7,058 bases of DNA, from contig CAVIQT010000067.1 in NCBI GenBank assembly GCA_963645165.1, positions 1 to 7,058 on the forward strand, written 5' to 3'. Both the position numbers and the translations under genes were made by a program. Position 1 is the stretch's first letter; each line of letters opens with the position of its first letter. Origin of the DNA: CAG-533 sp963645165 (lineage in GTDB: Bacteria > Bacillota_I > Bacilli_A > RF39 > UBA660). The notes beneath the pieces are model-generated. The model was not told where the DNA came from. It worked only from the letters and a program-made list of their open reading frames with translations, and did no database searches. Below are positions 1-5,977 of this stretch, one piece after another.

Positions 1-25
1 CTATAAAATAATATTATAGATTTTT
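1..25 (+). terminator. Probable intrinsic terminator of an upstream gene (left edge)
   Basis: CTATAA at 1-6 is the exact reverse complement of TTATAG at 14-19, with a 7-base loop, and a run of five T follows at 21-25. The window begins at the first paired base, so the stem may extend further left. The arrangement fits a terminator that isolates murC from whatever lies upstream. The visible stem is only 6 bp and all but one pair is A-T, so it could be chance in such AT-rich DNA. Confidence 0.4.
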
Positions 26-26
26 C

Positions 27-55
27 TAGTTATATTCATAATTTTATATTATAAT
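27..55 (+). promoter_or_regulatory. Putative murC promoter
   Basis: A perfect -10 hexamer TATAAT lies at 50-55. The best -35 at a 17-base spacing (27-32, TAGTTA) is poor, so the call rests mainly on the -10 box and on its place just after a likely terminator. Transcription would start near 62, giving a leader of about 9 bases that holds little more than the GGTGG ribosome-binding site at 62-66. Confidence 0.4.
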
Positions 56-70
56 GAGTTTGGTGGTTAG

Positions 71-1468
71 ATGAAACTTGATAATATTATTTATAAAGAT
101 ATTAATTTTAAAGAAGTAAAAAGAATATATATGATTGGTATTGGTGGAGTTAGTATGAGTGGGATTGCGCTTATATTAAAGCAGTGGGGTTATGATGTTC
201 TTGGAAGTGATGCCGCAAACACTTTTTTAAGAAGTAAGGGTATTTTAGTTAATGATAAGCAAGAAGCAAAAAATATAACATGTGATATTGATTTAATAGT
301 TTATACAGCAGCGATAAGTGATGATAATCCAGAACTTATGGAAGCTAAAGCAAAAAATATTCCTTTATTAGAACGTGGGGAGTTTTTAGGAGTTATTACT
401 AGAATGTATAAAAATACGATTGGGGTTGCTGGCACACATGGTAAAACGACTACTACATCGATGATTTCTTGCATATTTTTAGAGGCTAATTTAGATCCTA
501 CTATTCAAGTTGGTAGTTATTTATCTAATATTGATGGTAATTATAGAATTGGTCAAAGTGAGAACTTTATTTTAGAATCTTGTGAATATAAGGATAGTTT
601 TTTATATTTTAAGGAAAAAAGTGGGATTGTTTTAAATATTGATACTGATCACTTGGATTATTTTAAAAATTTAGATAGTATTAAAGAATCATTTTATAAG
701 TATGTAAGTTCTTTAGACGATGATGGATTTTTGATATATAATGTAGATGATGAAAATTCGAAAGATTTAGTTAATCATACTAAGGCAAGACCTGTTAGTT
801 TTGGTATTAATAATGATGCGGTATTTATGGCTGATAAAATTAGTTATGATGATGAAGGGTATGCTAGGTTTGAACTACTACATAATAAGAAGTTTTTGGC
901 GAATATTTCTTTAGAGGTTGCTGGCAAGCAAAATGTTTATGATTCACTGGCGGCAATCGCACTTACATATTCTTATAATATAAAGATAAATGATATTATA
1001 AATGGACTTAAAAATTATCATGGGGCAGCAAGAAGATTAGAGTTTAAAGGTTATTTTAATGGTGCGAAAGTATATGATGATTATGGACATCATCCAACGG
1101 AGGTTAAAGCAGTTGGTGAGGCAGTAAAAAATAAAAAATATAATAGAAGTTTTGTTATATTTGAGCCTCATACTTATAGTAGAGTTATAAATCATAAAAG
1201 TGAATTTGCCGAAAGTTTAAAAAGTTTTGATAATATTATTGTAACTGATATTTATGCTGCGAGAGAGAAAAATATTTATAATGTTTCAGCCAAAGATATA
1301 GTTATAGAGTTAGAAAAACTTGGTAAAGATGCTTTATATATAAGTAGTTATGATGATATTATTAGTTATTTAAAAGAAAATGTTAAAAATGGGGATATTA
1401 TTGTTACTTTAGGGGCTGGAAAAGTAACTAAATTAAGTGAACTTTTAACAACCCTTATAATGGTTTGA
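71..1468 (+). CDS. murC: UDP-N-acetylmuramate--L-alanine ligase (MurC)
   Basis: Cytoplasmic Mur ligase that uses ATP to add L-alanine to UDP-N-acetylmuramate, the first peptide-adding step of peptidoglycan synthesis. The 465-residue product has the full Mur ligase layout. The N-terminal UDP-binding domain carries GIGGVSMSG (residues 23-31). The central ATPase has the P-loop GTHGKTTT (121-128), an ESCEY segment (169-173) and DTDHLDYF (191-198). The C-terminal domain has RRLEFKG (321-327), YDDYGHHPTE (335-344) and EPHTYSR (365-371). The HHPTE and EPHTYSR motifs are typical of MurC rather than MurD, MurE or MurF. The length is near the upper end of the usual range, with about 20 residues before the glycine-rich loop. 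The start at 71 is supported by GGTGG five bases upstream. It ends with TGA, which shows that TGA is a stop in this organism. No lesion is visible. Presence of this gene implies a walled cell. Confidence 0.97.
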   Translation: MKLDNIIYKDINFKEVKRIYMIGIGGVSMSGIALILKQWGYDVLGSDAANTFLRSKGILVNDKQEAKNITCDIDLIVYTAAISDDNPELMEAKAKNIPLLERGEFLGVITRMYKNTIGVAGTHGKTTTTSMISCIFLEANLDPTIQVGSYLSNIDGNYRIGQSENFILESCEYKDSFLYFKEKSGIVLNIDTDHLDYFKNLDSIKESFYKYVSSLDDDGFLIYNVDDENSKDLVNHTKARPVSFGINNDAVFMADKISYDDEGYARFELLHNKKFLANISLEVAGKQNVYDSLAAIALTYSYNIKINDIINGLKNYHGAARRLEFKGYFNGAKVYDDYGHHPTEVKAVGEAVKNKKYNRSFVIFEPHTYSRVINHKSEFAESLKSFDNIIVTDIYAAREKNIYNVSAKDIVIELEKLGKDALYISSYDDIISYLKENVKNGDIIVTLGAGKVTKLSELLTTLIMV

Positions 1469-1493
1469 AAAATGTTAATAAAAATGATAGAAT
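1465..1493 (+). promoter_or_regulatory. Strong extended -10 promoter overlapping the murC stop codon
   Basis: TTGAAA at 1465-1470, a spacer of exactly 17 bases and TAGAAT at 1488-1493 make a good sigma-A-type promoter. TG at 1485-1486, one base before the -10, adds an extended -10. The -35 box overlaps the murC TGA stop (1466-1468). Transcription would begin near 1500, and AGGTGG (1501-1506) is then almost the first thing in the transcript, five bases before the ATG at 1512. Confidence 0.65.
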
Positions 1494-1511
1494 ATTTGAT
1501 AGGTGGTTTAG

Positions 1512-2003
1512 ATGAAACAAAAAAAATTAAAAAATGGCGGATATGTAAATGAGGATACTAAGGAAATTAGAAATTTAATTATTATAACAGTTGTAGTTAT
1601 TGCGCTTGCGCTTGGCTTATATTTCTTAACTGATAAAGTGTTAAATAAAAATAGTAGTAGTGATAGTAGTGCAGATGTTGATTATACAACTTGTTTAATA
1701 GGTAATATGTTTAATAGACCTTATGATGAGTATTATGTTTTTGCTTTTAGGAGTGAAGATGATAACGCTAGTACTTATAGTTCCTTAATTTCTACATATG
1801 AAAAGAAAGATAACGCGCTTAAAATTTACATGATTGATTTAAGTAATAATTTTAATAAGAGTGTATTAAGTGATAAATCAAATAAGAAACCTACTAGTGC
1901 AAGTGATGTTAAGATTAAAGATTCAGCTTTAATACATATTAAAAATGGGAAAGTTGTAAATTATTATGAGTCATCAAGTGATTATGAAAAAGTGTTAAGT
2001 TAA
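1512..2003 (+). CDS. Single-pass membrane protein, possible thioredoxin-like fold without CXXC
   Basis: I do not recognise a named family with certainty. The 163-residue protein has a short charged N-terminus, one hydrophobic segment at about residues 22-39, a Ser/Asp-rich linker (48-56) and a soluble domain presumably outside the membrane. The domain's pattern suggests a thioredoxin-like fold: a strand EYYVFAF (73-79), a helix with a Y..L...Y spacing (about 89-97), a strand KIYMIDL (104-110) and a terminal hairpin ALIHIKNGKVVNYY (139-152), like the strand-turn-strand near the end of thioredoxins. Its only cysteine is C61, so classical disulfide exchange is unlikely. The start at 1512 follows AGGTGG at the right distance and lies just downstream of a strong promoter. 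Its stop codon sits inside a terminator hairpin, so it is probably a one-gene transcript. The fold is an inference from the hydrophobic pattern. Confidence 0.75.
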   Translation: MKQKKLKNGGYVNEDTKEIRNLIIITVVVIALALGLYFLTDKVLNKNSSSDSSADVDYTTCLIGNMFNRPYDEYYVFAFRSEDDNASTYSSLISTYEKKDNALKIYMIDLSNNFNKSVLSDKSNKKPTSASDVKIKDSALIHIKNGKVVNYYESSSDYEKVLS

Positions 2004-2012
2004 CGCTTTTTT
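1987..2012 (+). terminator. Intrinsic terminator containing the stop codon of the preceding gene
   Basis: Bases 1987-1996 (AAAAAGTGTT) pair with 2002-2011 (AACGCTTTTT) over 10 bp with one G-U pair and a 5-base loop. The right arm forms a T6 run (2007-2012) followed by ATTTG. The TAA stop of the 1512 gene (2001-2003) lies in the loop and right arm, so the last codons form the left arm. The A-tract/T-tract symmetry could also allow some termination on the opposite strand. Confidence 0.65.
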
Positions 2013-2014
2013 AT

Positions 2015-2042
2015 TTGTTATTATTTCTTTTTGTGATAATAT
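2015..2042 (+). promoter_or_regulatory. Putative promoter of the S41 peptidase gene
   Basis: TTGTTA at 2015-2020, a 16-base spacer and TAATAT at 2037-2042, with TG at 2034-2035 giving an extended -10. Transcription would start near 2049, about 11 bases before the ATG at 2060. It lies directly after the terminator at 1987-2012, where a new promoter would be needed. Confidence 0.45.
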
Positions 2043-2059
2043 TATATTGTGATGATAGT

Positions 2060-3256
2060 ATGAAGAGTATAAAGGATAAAAAACCTACTTTTGAACTATG
2101 GGAGGTACTTGTAATTACACTTGTATCTTCAGTTATTATGGGATTAAGTACAGGTTATGTAGCGTACCGTAGTAATAAAAATAATGTTAATACGGGAAAT
2201 GAATATATTAATGAATTAGTAAAGTCTTATAATAATATTACTTCTAATTATTATGATAATATAGATGAAAAGTCTTTAGTTGATGCTGCTATTAATGGGA
2301 TGCTTAATTATTTAGGAGATCCTTATACTACATATTTAGATAAAACTAATACTAATTCATTAAATAGTGCTTTAGCAGGTACTTATGAAGGTATTGGAGT
2401 AGAAGTATCTAAAAATGAAAATAATGAAATTGAAGTTAAAACAGTATTTGATGATACACCTTCTAGTGAAGCAGGTCTTTTAGTGGGTGATGTTATTTTA
2501 AAGATTAATGAGGAGGATGTTAGTGAGAAAACTACTTCTGATGCGGTGGCATTAATTAAGGCTAGTAAATCAAGTAGTATTAAATTACAAATAAAAAGAG
2601 ATGAAGAAACTAAAGATATTGAAGTAGAGAGAAAAGAGTTATATATACCTGTAGTTAGTGGCGAGTTAATTAGTCAAAATGATAAAAATATTGGTTATAT
2701 TAAAGTAGATAAATTTTCTGAAACCGTTTTTGAGCAATTTTCAAAAGAATTAAATAAACTAGAAAAAAGTACACTAGCTGGTTTAATTATAGATTTAAGA
2801 AATAATACAGGTGGATATTTAGTTGGGGCGACTAATATAGCAGAGATGTTTTTAGAAAAGGGAAAAGTAATATATTCTTTACAATCAAAATTAGAAAATG
2901 AAGAAACTAAAGATAGTACTGATGAAAAAAGAGATTATAAAGTATATATTTTAGTAAATAAGTCTTCGGCATCTGCATCTGAGATTTTAGCAGCGGCTTT
3001 AAAGTATAGTTATGGTGCTAAGTTAGTGGGGACTACTACTTATGGAAAAGGTAAAGTTCAAAAGACATCAAAACTTAGTGATGGAACAATGTATAAATAT
3101 ACATCTGCTAAGTGGCTTACTCCTAATGGGGATTGTATAGATGGTGTTGGTCTTAGTCCTGATTTAAATGTAGAATTATCTGAAGAGTATAATAATAATA
3201 TGACGAAAGAAAATGATAATCAGTTGCAAATGGCTCTTTATGAAATTGTAAAATAA
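2060..3256 (+). CDS. S41-family C-terminal processing peptidase with PDZ domain (CtpA/CtpB-like)
   Basis: Membrane-anchored serine protease of the carboxyl-terminal processing family, which trims or degrades extracytoplasmic proteins from their C-terminal ends. The 398-residue product has one N-terminal membrane segment (about residues 13-36), then a helical region with GDPYTTYLD (86-94). A PDZ domain follows (about 107-192, with GIGVEV at 111-116 and AGLLVGDVILKIN at 138-150), then the S41 catalytic domain. The Ser/Lys dyad is seen as SASASE (303-308), whose middle serine S305 is the predicted nucleophile, and YGKGKVQ (328-334) with K330 and Q334. The 25-residue Ser-Lys spacing matches that of E. 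coli Prc. The frame is open for 15 codons upstream from a TTG, but those bases overlap the promoter; ATG 2060, after GTGATGAT, is the better start. There is no PG-binding domain at the C-terminus. The substrate cannot be told; the membrane protein just upstream is a speculative candidate. Confidence 0.93.
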   Translation: MKSIKDKKPTFELWEVLVITLVSSVIMGLSTGYVAYRSNKNNVNTGNEYINELVKSYNNITSNYYDNIDEKSLVDAAINGMLNYLGDPYTTYLDKTNTNSLNSALAGTYEGIGVEVSKNENNEIEVKTVFDDTPSSEAGLLVGDVILKINEEDVSEKTTSDAVALIKASKSSSIKLQIKRDEETKDIEVERKELYIPVVSGELISQNDKNIGYIKVDKFSETVFEQFSKELNKLEKSTLAGLIIDLRNNTGGYLVGATNIAEMFLEKGKVIYSLQSKLENEETKDSTDEKRDYKVYILVNKSSASASEILAAALKYSYGAKLVGTTTYGKGKVQKTSKLSDGTMYKYTSAKWLTPNGDCIDGVGLSPDLNVELSEEYNNNMTKENDNQLQMALYEIVK

Positions 3257-3258
3257 AT

Positions 3259-3299
3259 AGAAATATTGATTTTATTAAGTTGAGATATTTCTTTTTTTA
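3259..3299 (+). terminator. Intrinsic terminator after the S41 peptidase gene
   Basis: AGAAATAT (3259-3266) is perfectly complementary to ATATTTCT (3285-3292). The 18-base loop is large. A run of seven T (3292-3298) follows directly. The hairpin begins two bases after the peptidase stop codon and lies before a separate, good promoter, so it divides two transcription units. Confidence 0.6.
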
Positions 3300-3320
3300 T
3301 TTAAAGCAAGGTTGTTATAA

Positions 3321-3349
3321 TTTACATTTGGTTATAAATCTAGTACAAT
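3321..3349 (+). promoter_or_regulatory. Promoter of the EcfA-like/truA operon
   Basis: TTTACA (3321-3326) and TACAAT (3344-3349) are separated by exactly 17 bases, each one base from consensus. Transcription would begin near 3356. The leader contains AGGGGTG (3358-3364), the ribosome-binding site for the ATG at 3373. This is one of the two best promoters in the window and presumably drives both ATPase genes and truA. Confidence 0.65.
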
Positions 3350-3372
3350 TAAGATGCAGGGGTGTGATTCGT

Positions 3373-4119
3373 ATGAAAAAAGTTAAACTTCAAAGTTATG
3401 ATTTAGATATTACTTTAACACCATTTATTAATATAGTTGGTGTTATTGGTAGTGGAAAAACAATGTTACTTAGAACGCTAATAAATCAAGTAAATAGTAA
3501 TGATGTGTATTTGGATGATAAACCAGTAAGTGGGTATGATATGATCTTTTTAAGAAAGAATATTGCGGCGGTGCTTAATAGTTTTGATTTTAAAACAAGT
3601 TATGTTAAAGAGGAATTATTATATTATCAGTTAAAAATAAATATTGATGAAGTAGAGGCTTATAAAAATATTGATAATTTTGTTAAGTTTTTTGAGTTAG
3701 AGGATATTATTGAATCTAAAATTGAAATGCTTACTAAGTATGAACAAGCTTATTTAAAAATATTATCTTTGTTAATAATTAAGCCTAGTATTTTAGGGAT
3801 AGATGATATGTTAACTTATTTAAGTGTTAATCAAAAATTAAAAATTATTAAGTTTGTTAAGAATAATAATATTAGTATATTAAATTGTACAACTAATCCA
3901 GAGGAGTTATTGTTTGGAACAGATATTATAATTTTGGATCATAAAAGAGTGGTAGCTTATGAAAAGAGTGAGGTAATTTTATCAAGTAATAAGTATTTAT
4001 CTAAAATTGGCATGAAGGAACCATTTATAGTGGAGTTAAGTGCTAATTTAAATTATTATGATTTACTTAGAAAAAAGTTTTTTGATATTAAAACATTAGT
4101 AGGTGAATTATGGAAGTAA
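3373..4119 (+). CDS. Degenerate EcfA-type ABC ATPase, P-loop kept, signature motif lost
   Basis: EcfA proteins are the cytoplasmic ATPase halves of energy-coupling-factor vitamin and metal importers, normally working as an A1/A2 pair on EcfT. This 248-residue protein keeps a perfect Walker A, GVIGSGKT (23-30). The C-terminal stretch IGMKEPFIVELS (212-223) resembles the EcfA-specific 'GL(D)xPFxVELS' segment, and the gene is two places before truA, as ecfA1 is in many Firmicutes. Other ABC motifs are eroded. The Q-loop glutamine aligns with N69, LSGGQ reads LTKYEQ (120-125), Walker B is ILGIDD (140-145) with D145 in place of the catalytic glutamate, and the H-loop histidine aligns with T174 (TTNPEE). 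The frame is open 31 codons upstream from a TTG, but ATG 3373 has AGGGGTG and follows the promoter. The 3' end overlaps the next ATPase gene by 10 bases. It is probably still expressed; hydrolysis rate and partner are unknown. Confidence 0.8.
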   Translation: MKKVKLQSYDLDITLTPFINIVGVIGSGKTMLLRTLINQVNSNDVYLDDKPVSGYDMIFLRKNIAAVLNSFDFKTSYVKEELLYYQLKINIDEVEAYKNIDNFVKFFELEDIIESKIEMLTKYEQAYLKILSLLIIKPSILGIDDMLTYLSVNQKLKIIKFVKNNNISILNCTTNPEELLFGTDIIILDHKRVVAYEKSEVILSSNKYLSKIGMKEPFIVELSANLNYYDLLRKKFFDIKTLVGELWK

Positions 4120-4727
4120 TGTATTGTAATGATGTGTTAAATAATTATTTTGCTAATAAGAATATTACGGGTTTTATTGGGGAAATTAGTGACTTAGAAG
4201 CAATTGTTTCGGATATAAAGGTTAAACCGATAAAAGACAATATGAAGGTTAAGAAAATAATTAAAAAGAATGTTGATGATTTTAAGTTGCTGGGATTATC
4301 TGATGATATATTAAGTAGAAAGTATAAAGACTTAAGTTATGGTGAGCAAAAGTTAATGCGTTTGATTTATACTTGTGCAGAAAGACCTAGTATTGTGATA
4401 TTGAATGATTTTGATCTAGGTTTTACTAGCAAGATGAAATCGAAAATTTCAAGATATATTAAAACGGTTAATGCTTCTTTTAATATTAATTTTATAATTA
4501 TTACGAATGATATTCTTTTTGTAAATAAAAATGCAAAACATATTATAATTTCTAAAGGAAAGATTATAAAATATCAAGGTGACATTATAACGGCGATTAA
4601 ACAAAATTTAATTGCCAAACCACCTATAATTGAATTTATTGATATGGCTAATCAAAAAGGGGCAGATCTTGAATATACGTTAGATAGTAAGGAATTATTA
4701 AAAGCTATCTATAGGAGTGTTTTTTAA
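4110..4727 (+). CDS. Degenerate EcfA-type ABC ATPase, P-loop and Q-loop lost, signature motif kept
   Basis: The 205-residue product is well short of the usual EcfA length of roughly 265-290. Only GFIGE (21-25) remains where the P-loop should be, with no GK[ST]. The signature follows after about 50 residues instead of the usual 100 or more, so most of the Q-loop and nearby helical region is gone. The signature itself is good: LSYGEQ (75-80), then a normal-looking helix. Walker B is IVILND (95-100), with N99 for the aspartate and D100 for the glutamate; the H-loop is ITND (131-134), Asn for His. The C-terminal tail (about 167-205: PPIIEF, ANQKGADL, SKELLKAIYR) resembles the regulatory tail of Mollicutes/Bacilli EcfA proteins. 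The start at 4110 has AGGTG just upstream and overlaps the previous gene; ATG 4119 is an alternative. The stop overlaps the truA start by one base. It probably cannot bind ATP itself but could supply the signature half of a site. Confidence 0.75.
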   Translation: MEVMYCNDVLNNYFANKNITGFIGEISDLEAIVSDIKVKPIKDNMKVKKIIKKNVDDFKLLGLSDDILSRKYKDLSYGEQKLMRLIYTCAERPSIVILNDFDLGFTSKMKSKISRYIKTVNASFNINFIIITNDILFVNKNAKHIIISKGKIIKYQGDIITAIKQNLIAKPPIIEFIDMANQKGADLEYTLDSKELLKAIYRSVF

Positions 4728-5443
4728 TGAGATATTTGGCTAGTGTTAGTTATGATGGTAGTAAGTTTTATGGGTTTCAAAAATTAAATAGTTATAAAAC
4801 TGTTCAAGGGTGTTTAGAGCATGCAATAAGTAAGATTAATAAAAAATCAGTGGCTGTAAAAGGCGCAGGACGTACTGATAGAGGAGTTCATGCACTATGT
4901 CAAGGAATTAGTTTTGATTTGGATGTTAATGTTCCAGTTGATAGGCTTAAAAATGCGATTAATTCTTTATTAGATGATTATATATATGTAAGAAGTATTA
5001 AGATGGTAGATGATAATTTTCATGCAAGATTTAGTGCAAAAAAGAAAATCTATGAGTATGTTATTAATTTAGGTGAGTATGATGCGATAAGAAATGATTA
5101 TTTATATAATTATAATAGAAGTCTTGATGTAGGAAAAATGAAGATGGCTGCTAAAAAGTTAGAGGGCATGCATTCGTTTAAGGCTTTTACATCTGGAGAG
5201 AGAGATAATTATAATAGTATAATTTATAGTATCAAAATAAAAAAAGAAAAAAATTTACTTATTATTACTTTTGAAGGTAAAAGTTTTTACCGGTATATGG
5301 TAAGAAATATGGTTGGTGTTTTAATTGGTGTGGGAGCTAAAAAAATATCTGTGGATGTTTTGAATGATATGTTTGAGGGGAAGAATGTTACTTATCAGAC
5401 AGCGCCGGCGTGCGGACTATATTTAAGGGAAGTTTTTTATTAA
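4727..5443 (+). CDS. truA: tRNA pseudouridine(38-40) synthase TruA
   Basis: Cytoplasmic enzyme that isomerises uridines 38, 39 and 40 in the anticodon arm of many tRNAs to pseudouridine. The 238-residue product is near the usual length and starts with the family's N-terminal pattern YDGSKFYGFQ (9-18). The catalytic aspartate is D51 in GRTDRGVHA (48-56). Conserved C-terminal segments are also present: FHARFSA (residues 98-104), SFYRYMVRNMVG (186-197) and a final TAPACGLYL. The ATG overlaps the preceding ATPase stop (TAATG), and AGGAG at 4713-4717 supports the start, so translation is probably coupled. It ends the operon that begins at the 3321 promoter. The position after two EcfA-like genes matches the common Firmicute order, with ecfT missing from between them. 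No lesion is seen although the gene contains A7 runs. Confidence 0.97.
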   Translation: MRYLASVSYDGSKFYGFQKLNSYKTVQGCLEHAISKINKKSVAVKGAGRTDRGVHALCQGISFDLDVNVPVDRLKNAINSLLDDYIYVRSIKMVDDNFHARFSAKKKIYEYVINLGEYDAIRNDYLYNYNRSLDVGKMKMAAKKLEGMHSFKAFTSGERDNYNSIIYSIKIKKEKNLLIITFEGKSFYRYMVRNMVGVLIGVGAKKISVDVLNDMFEGKNVTYQTAPACGLYLREVFY

Positions 5444-5480
5444 TGGATTTTGAAAAGCTGGTAATTGTAGGTATAGATAT

Positions 5481-5977
5481 GTGATAAATATTAACTTTTA
5501 GAGTAGGAATAGAGGGGTCAGAAGATAAAATATGGAGAAAAATAGAAATTCCTGATAGAAGAACAGTAGCAGATCTTGCTTATACAATATTAGCGACTTT
5601 TGATTCGCTTGCTTATCATTTATACGATATTAAATATAAAAATTATATATTTGATATTTTTGTTTGTCTTGATGATAATTTAGATTTTGAAGAATTATCA
5701 AACGCGAAGATTGTTAAATTAAGTGACCTTGATTTAGAAAAAATGATGAACTAGAAATGGAGTATGATTTTGCTCAACTACAACATTTAAAATAATTTAT
5801 ATTGATCAAAGAGATATTAGTATATATGATGGTTATTTATATCCTAATATAGTTGATGGTGCGGGAAGAGGAATGCTTGATGATTTGTGTGATTTTGAGT
5901 TAAAGGAAATAGTGGATGATACTGATAAAAAAGGATATTCTGAGCATTATGTTACACCTGGATATGAGAGGCATGAA
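5481..5977 (+). pseudogene. PRiA4b ORF-3-like protein gene, broken by three single-base shifts and lacking its C-terminal tail
   Basis: The family (named for plasmid pRiA4b ORF-3) is widespread; its molecular role is not settled. Pieces in successive frames join in the family's order. A start at GTG 5481, eight bases after TAGGT, gives VINI, then NFRVGIEGSEDKIWRKIEIP. The frame from about 5500 to 5743 includes TVADLAYTILATFDSLAYHL. The next frame gives NDELEMEYDF, and the last frame gives STTTFKIIYIDQ, LYPNIVDGAGRGMLDD and FELKEIVDDTDKKG. The inferred lesions are one T too many at 5496-5499, one A too few in the A6 at 5738-5743, and one G too few at 5772, where YDFG would be expected. The expected C-terminal block (a WDYR-F-L type motif) is not found; the frame runs straight into NUDIX sequence, so the 3' limit is approximate. 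It is either a decayed gene or one with clustered sequencing errors. Confidence 0.7.

Noticed and set aside
2015..2059. TTG start adding 15 hydrophobic residues to the S41 peptidase
   Set aside because: These bases overlap the likely promoter, there is no ribosome-binding site before the TTG, and the ATG at 2060 already leaves a complete membrane anchor.
3280..3372. TTG start adding 31 residues to the first EcfA-like ATPase
   Set aside because: The extension would run through a terminator hairpin and the TTTACA-17-TACAAT promoter; ATG 3373 has AGGGGTG upstream.
3373..4727. The two ATPase genes as dead pseudogenes
   Set aside because: Both frames are uninterrupted, have good ribosome-binding sites and overlapping starts and stops, and lose motifs in complementary fashion; they appear to be expressed but altered. 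Relaxed selection cannot be excluded.
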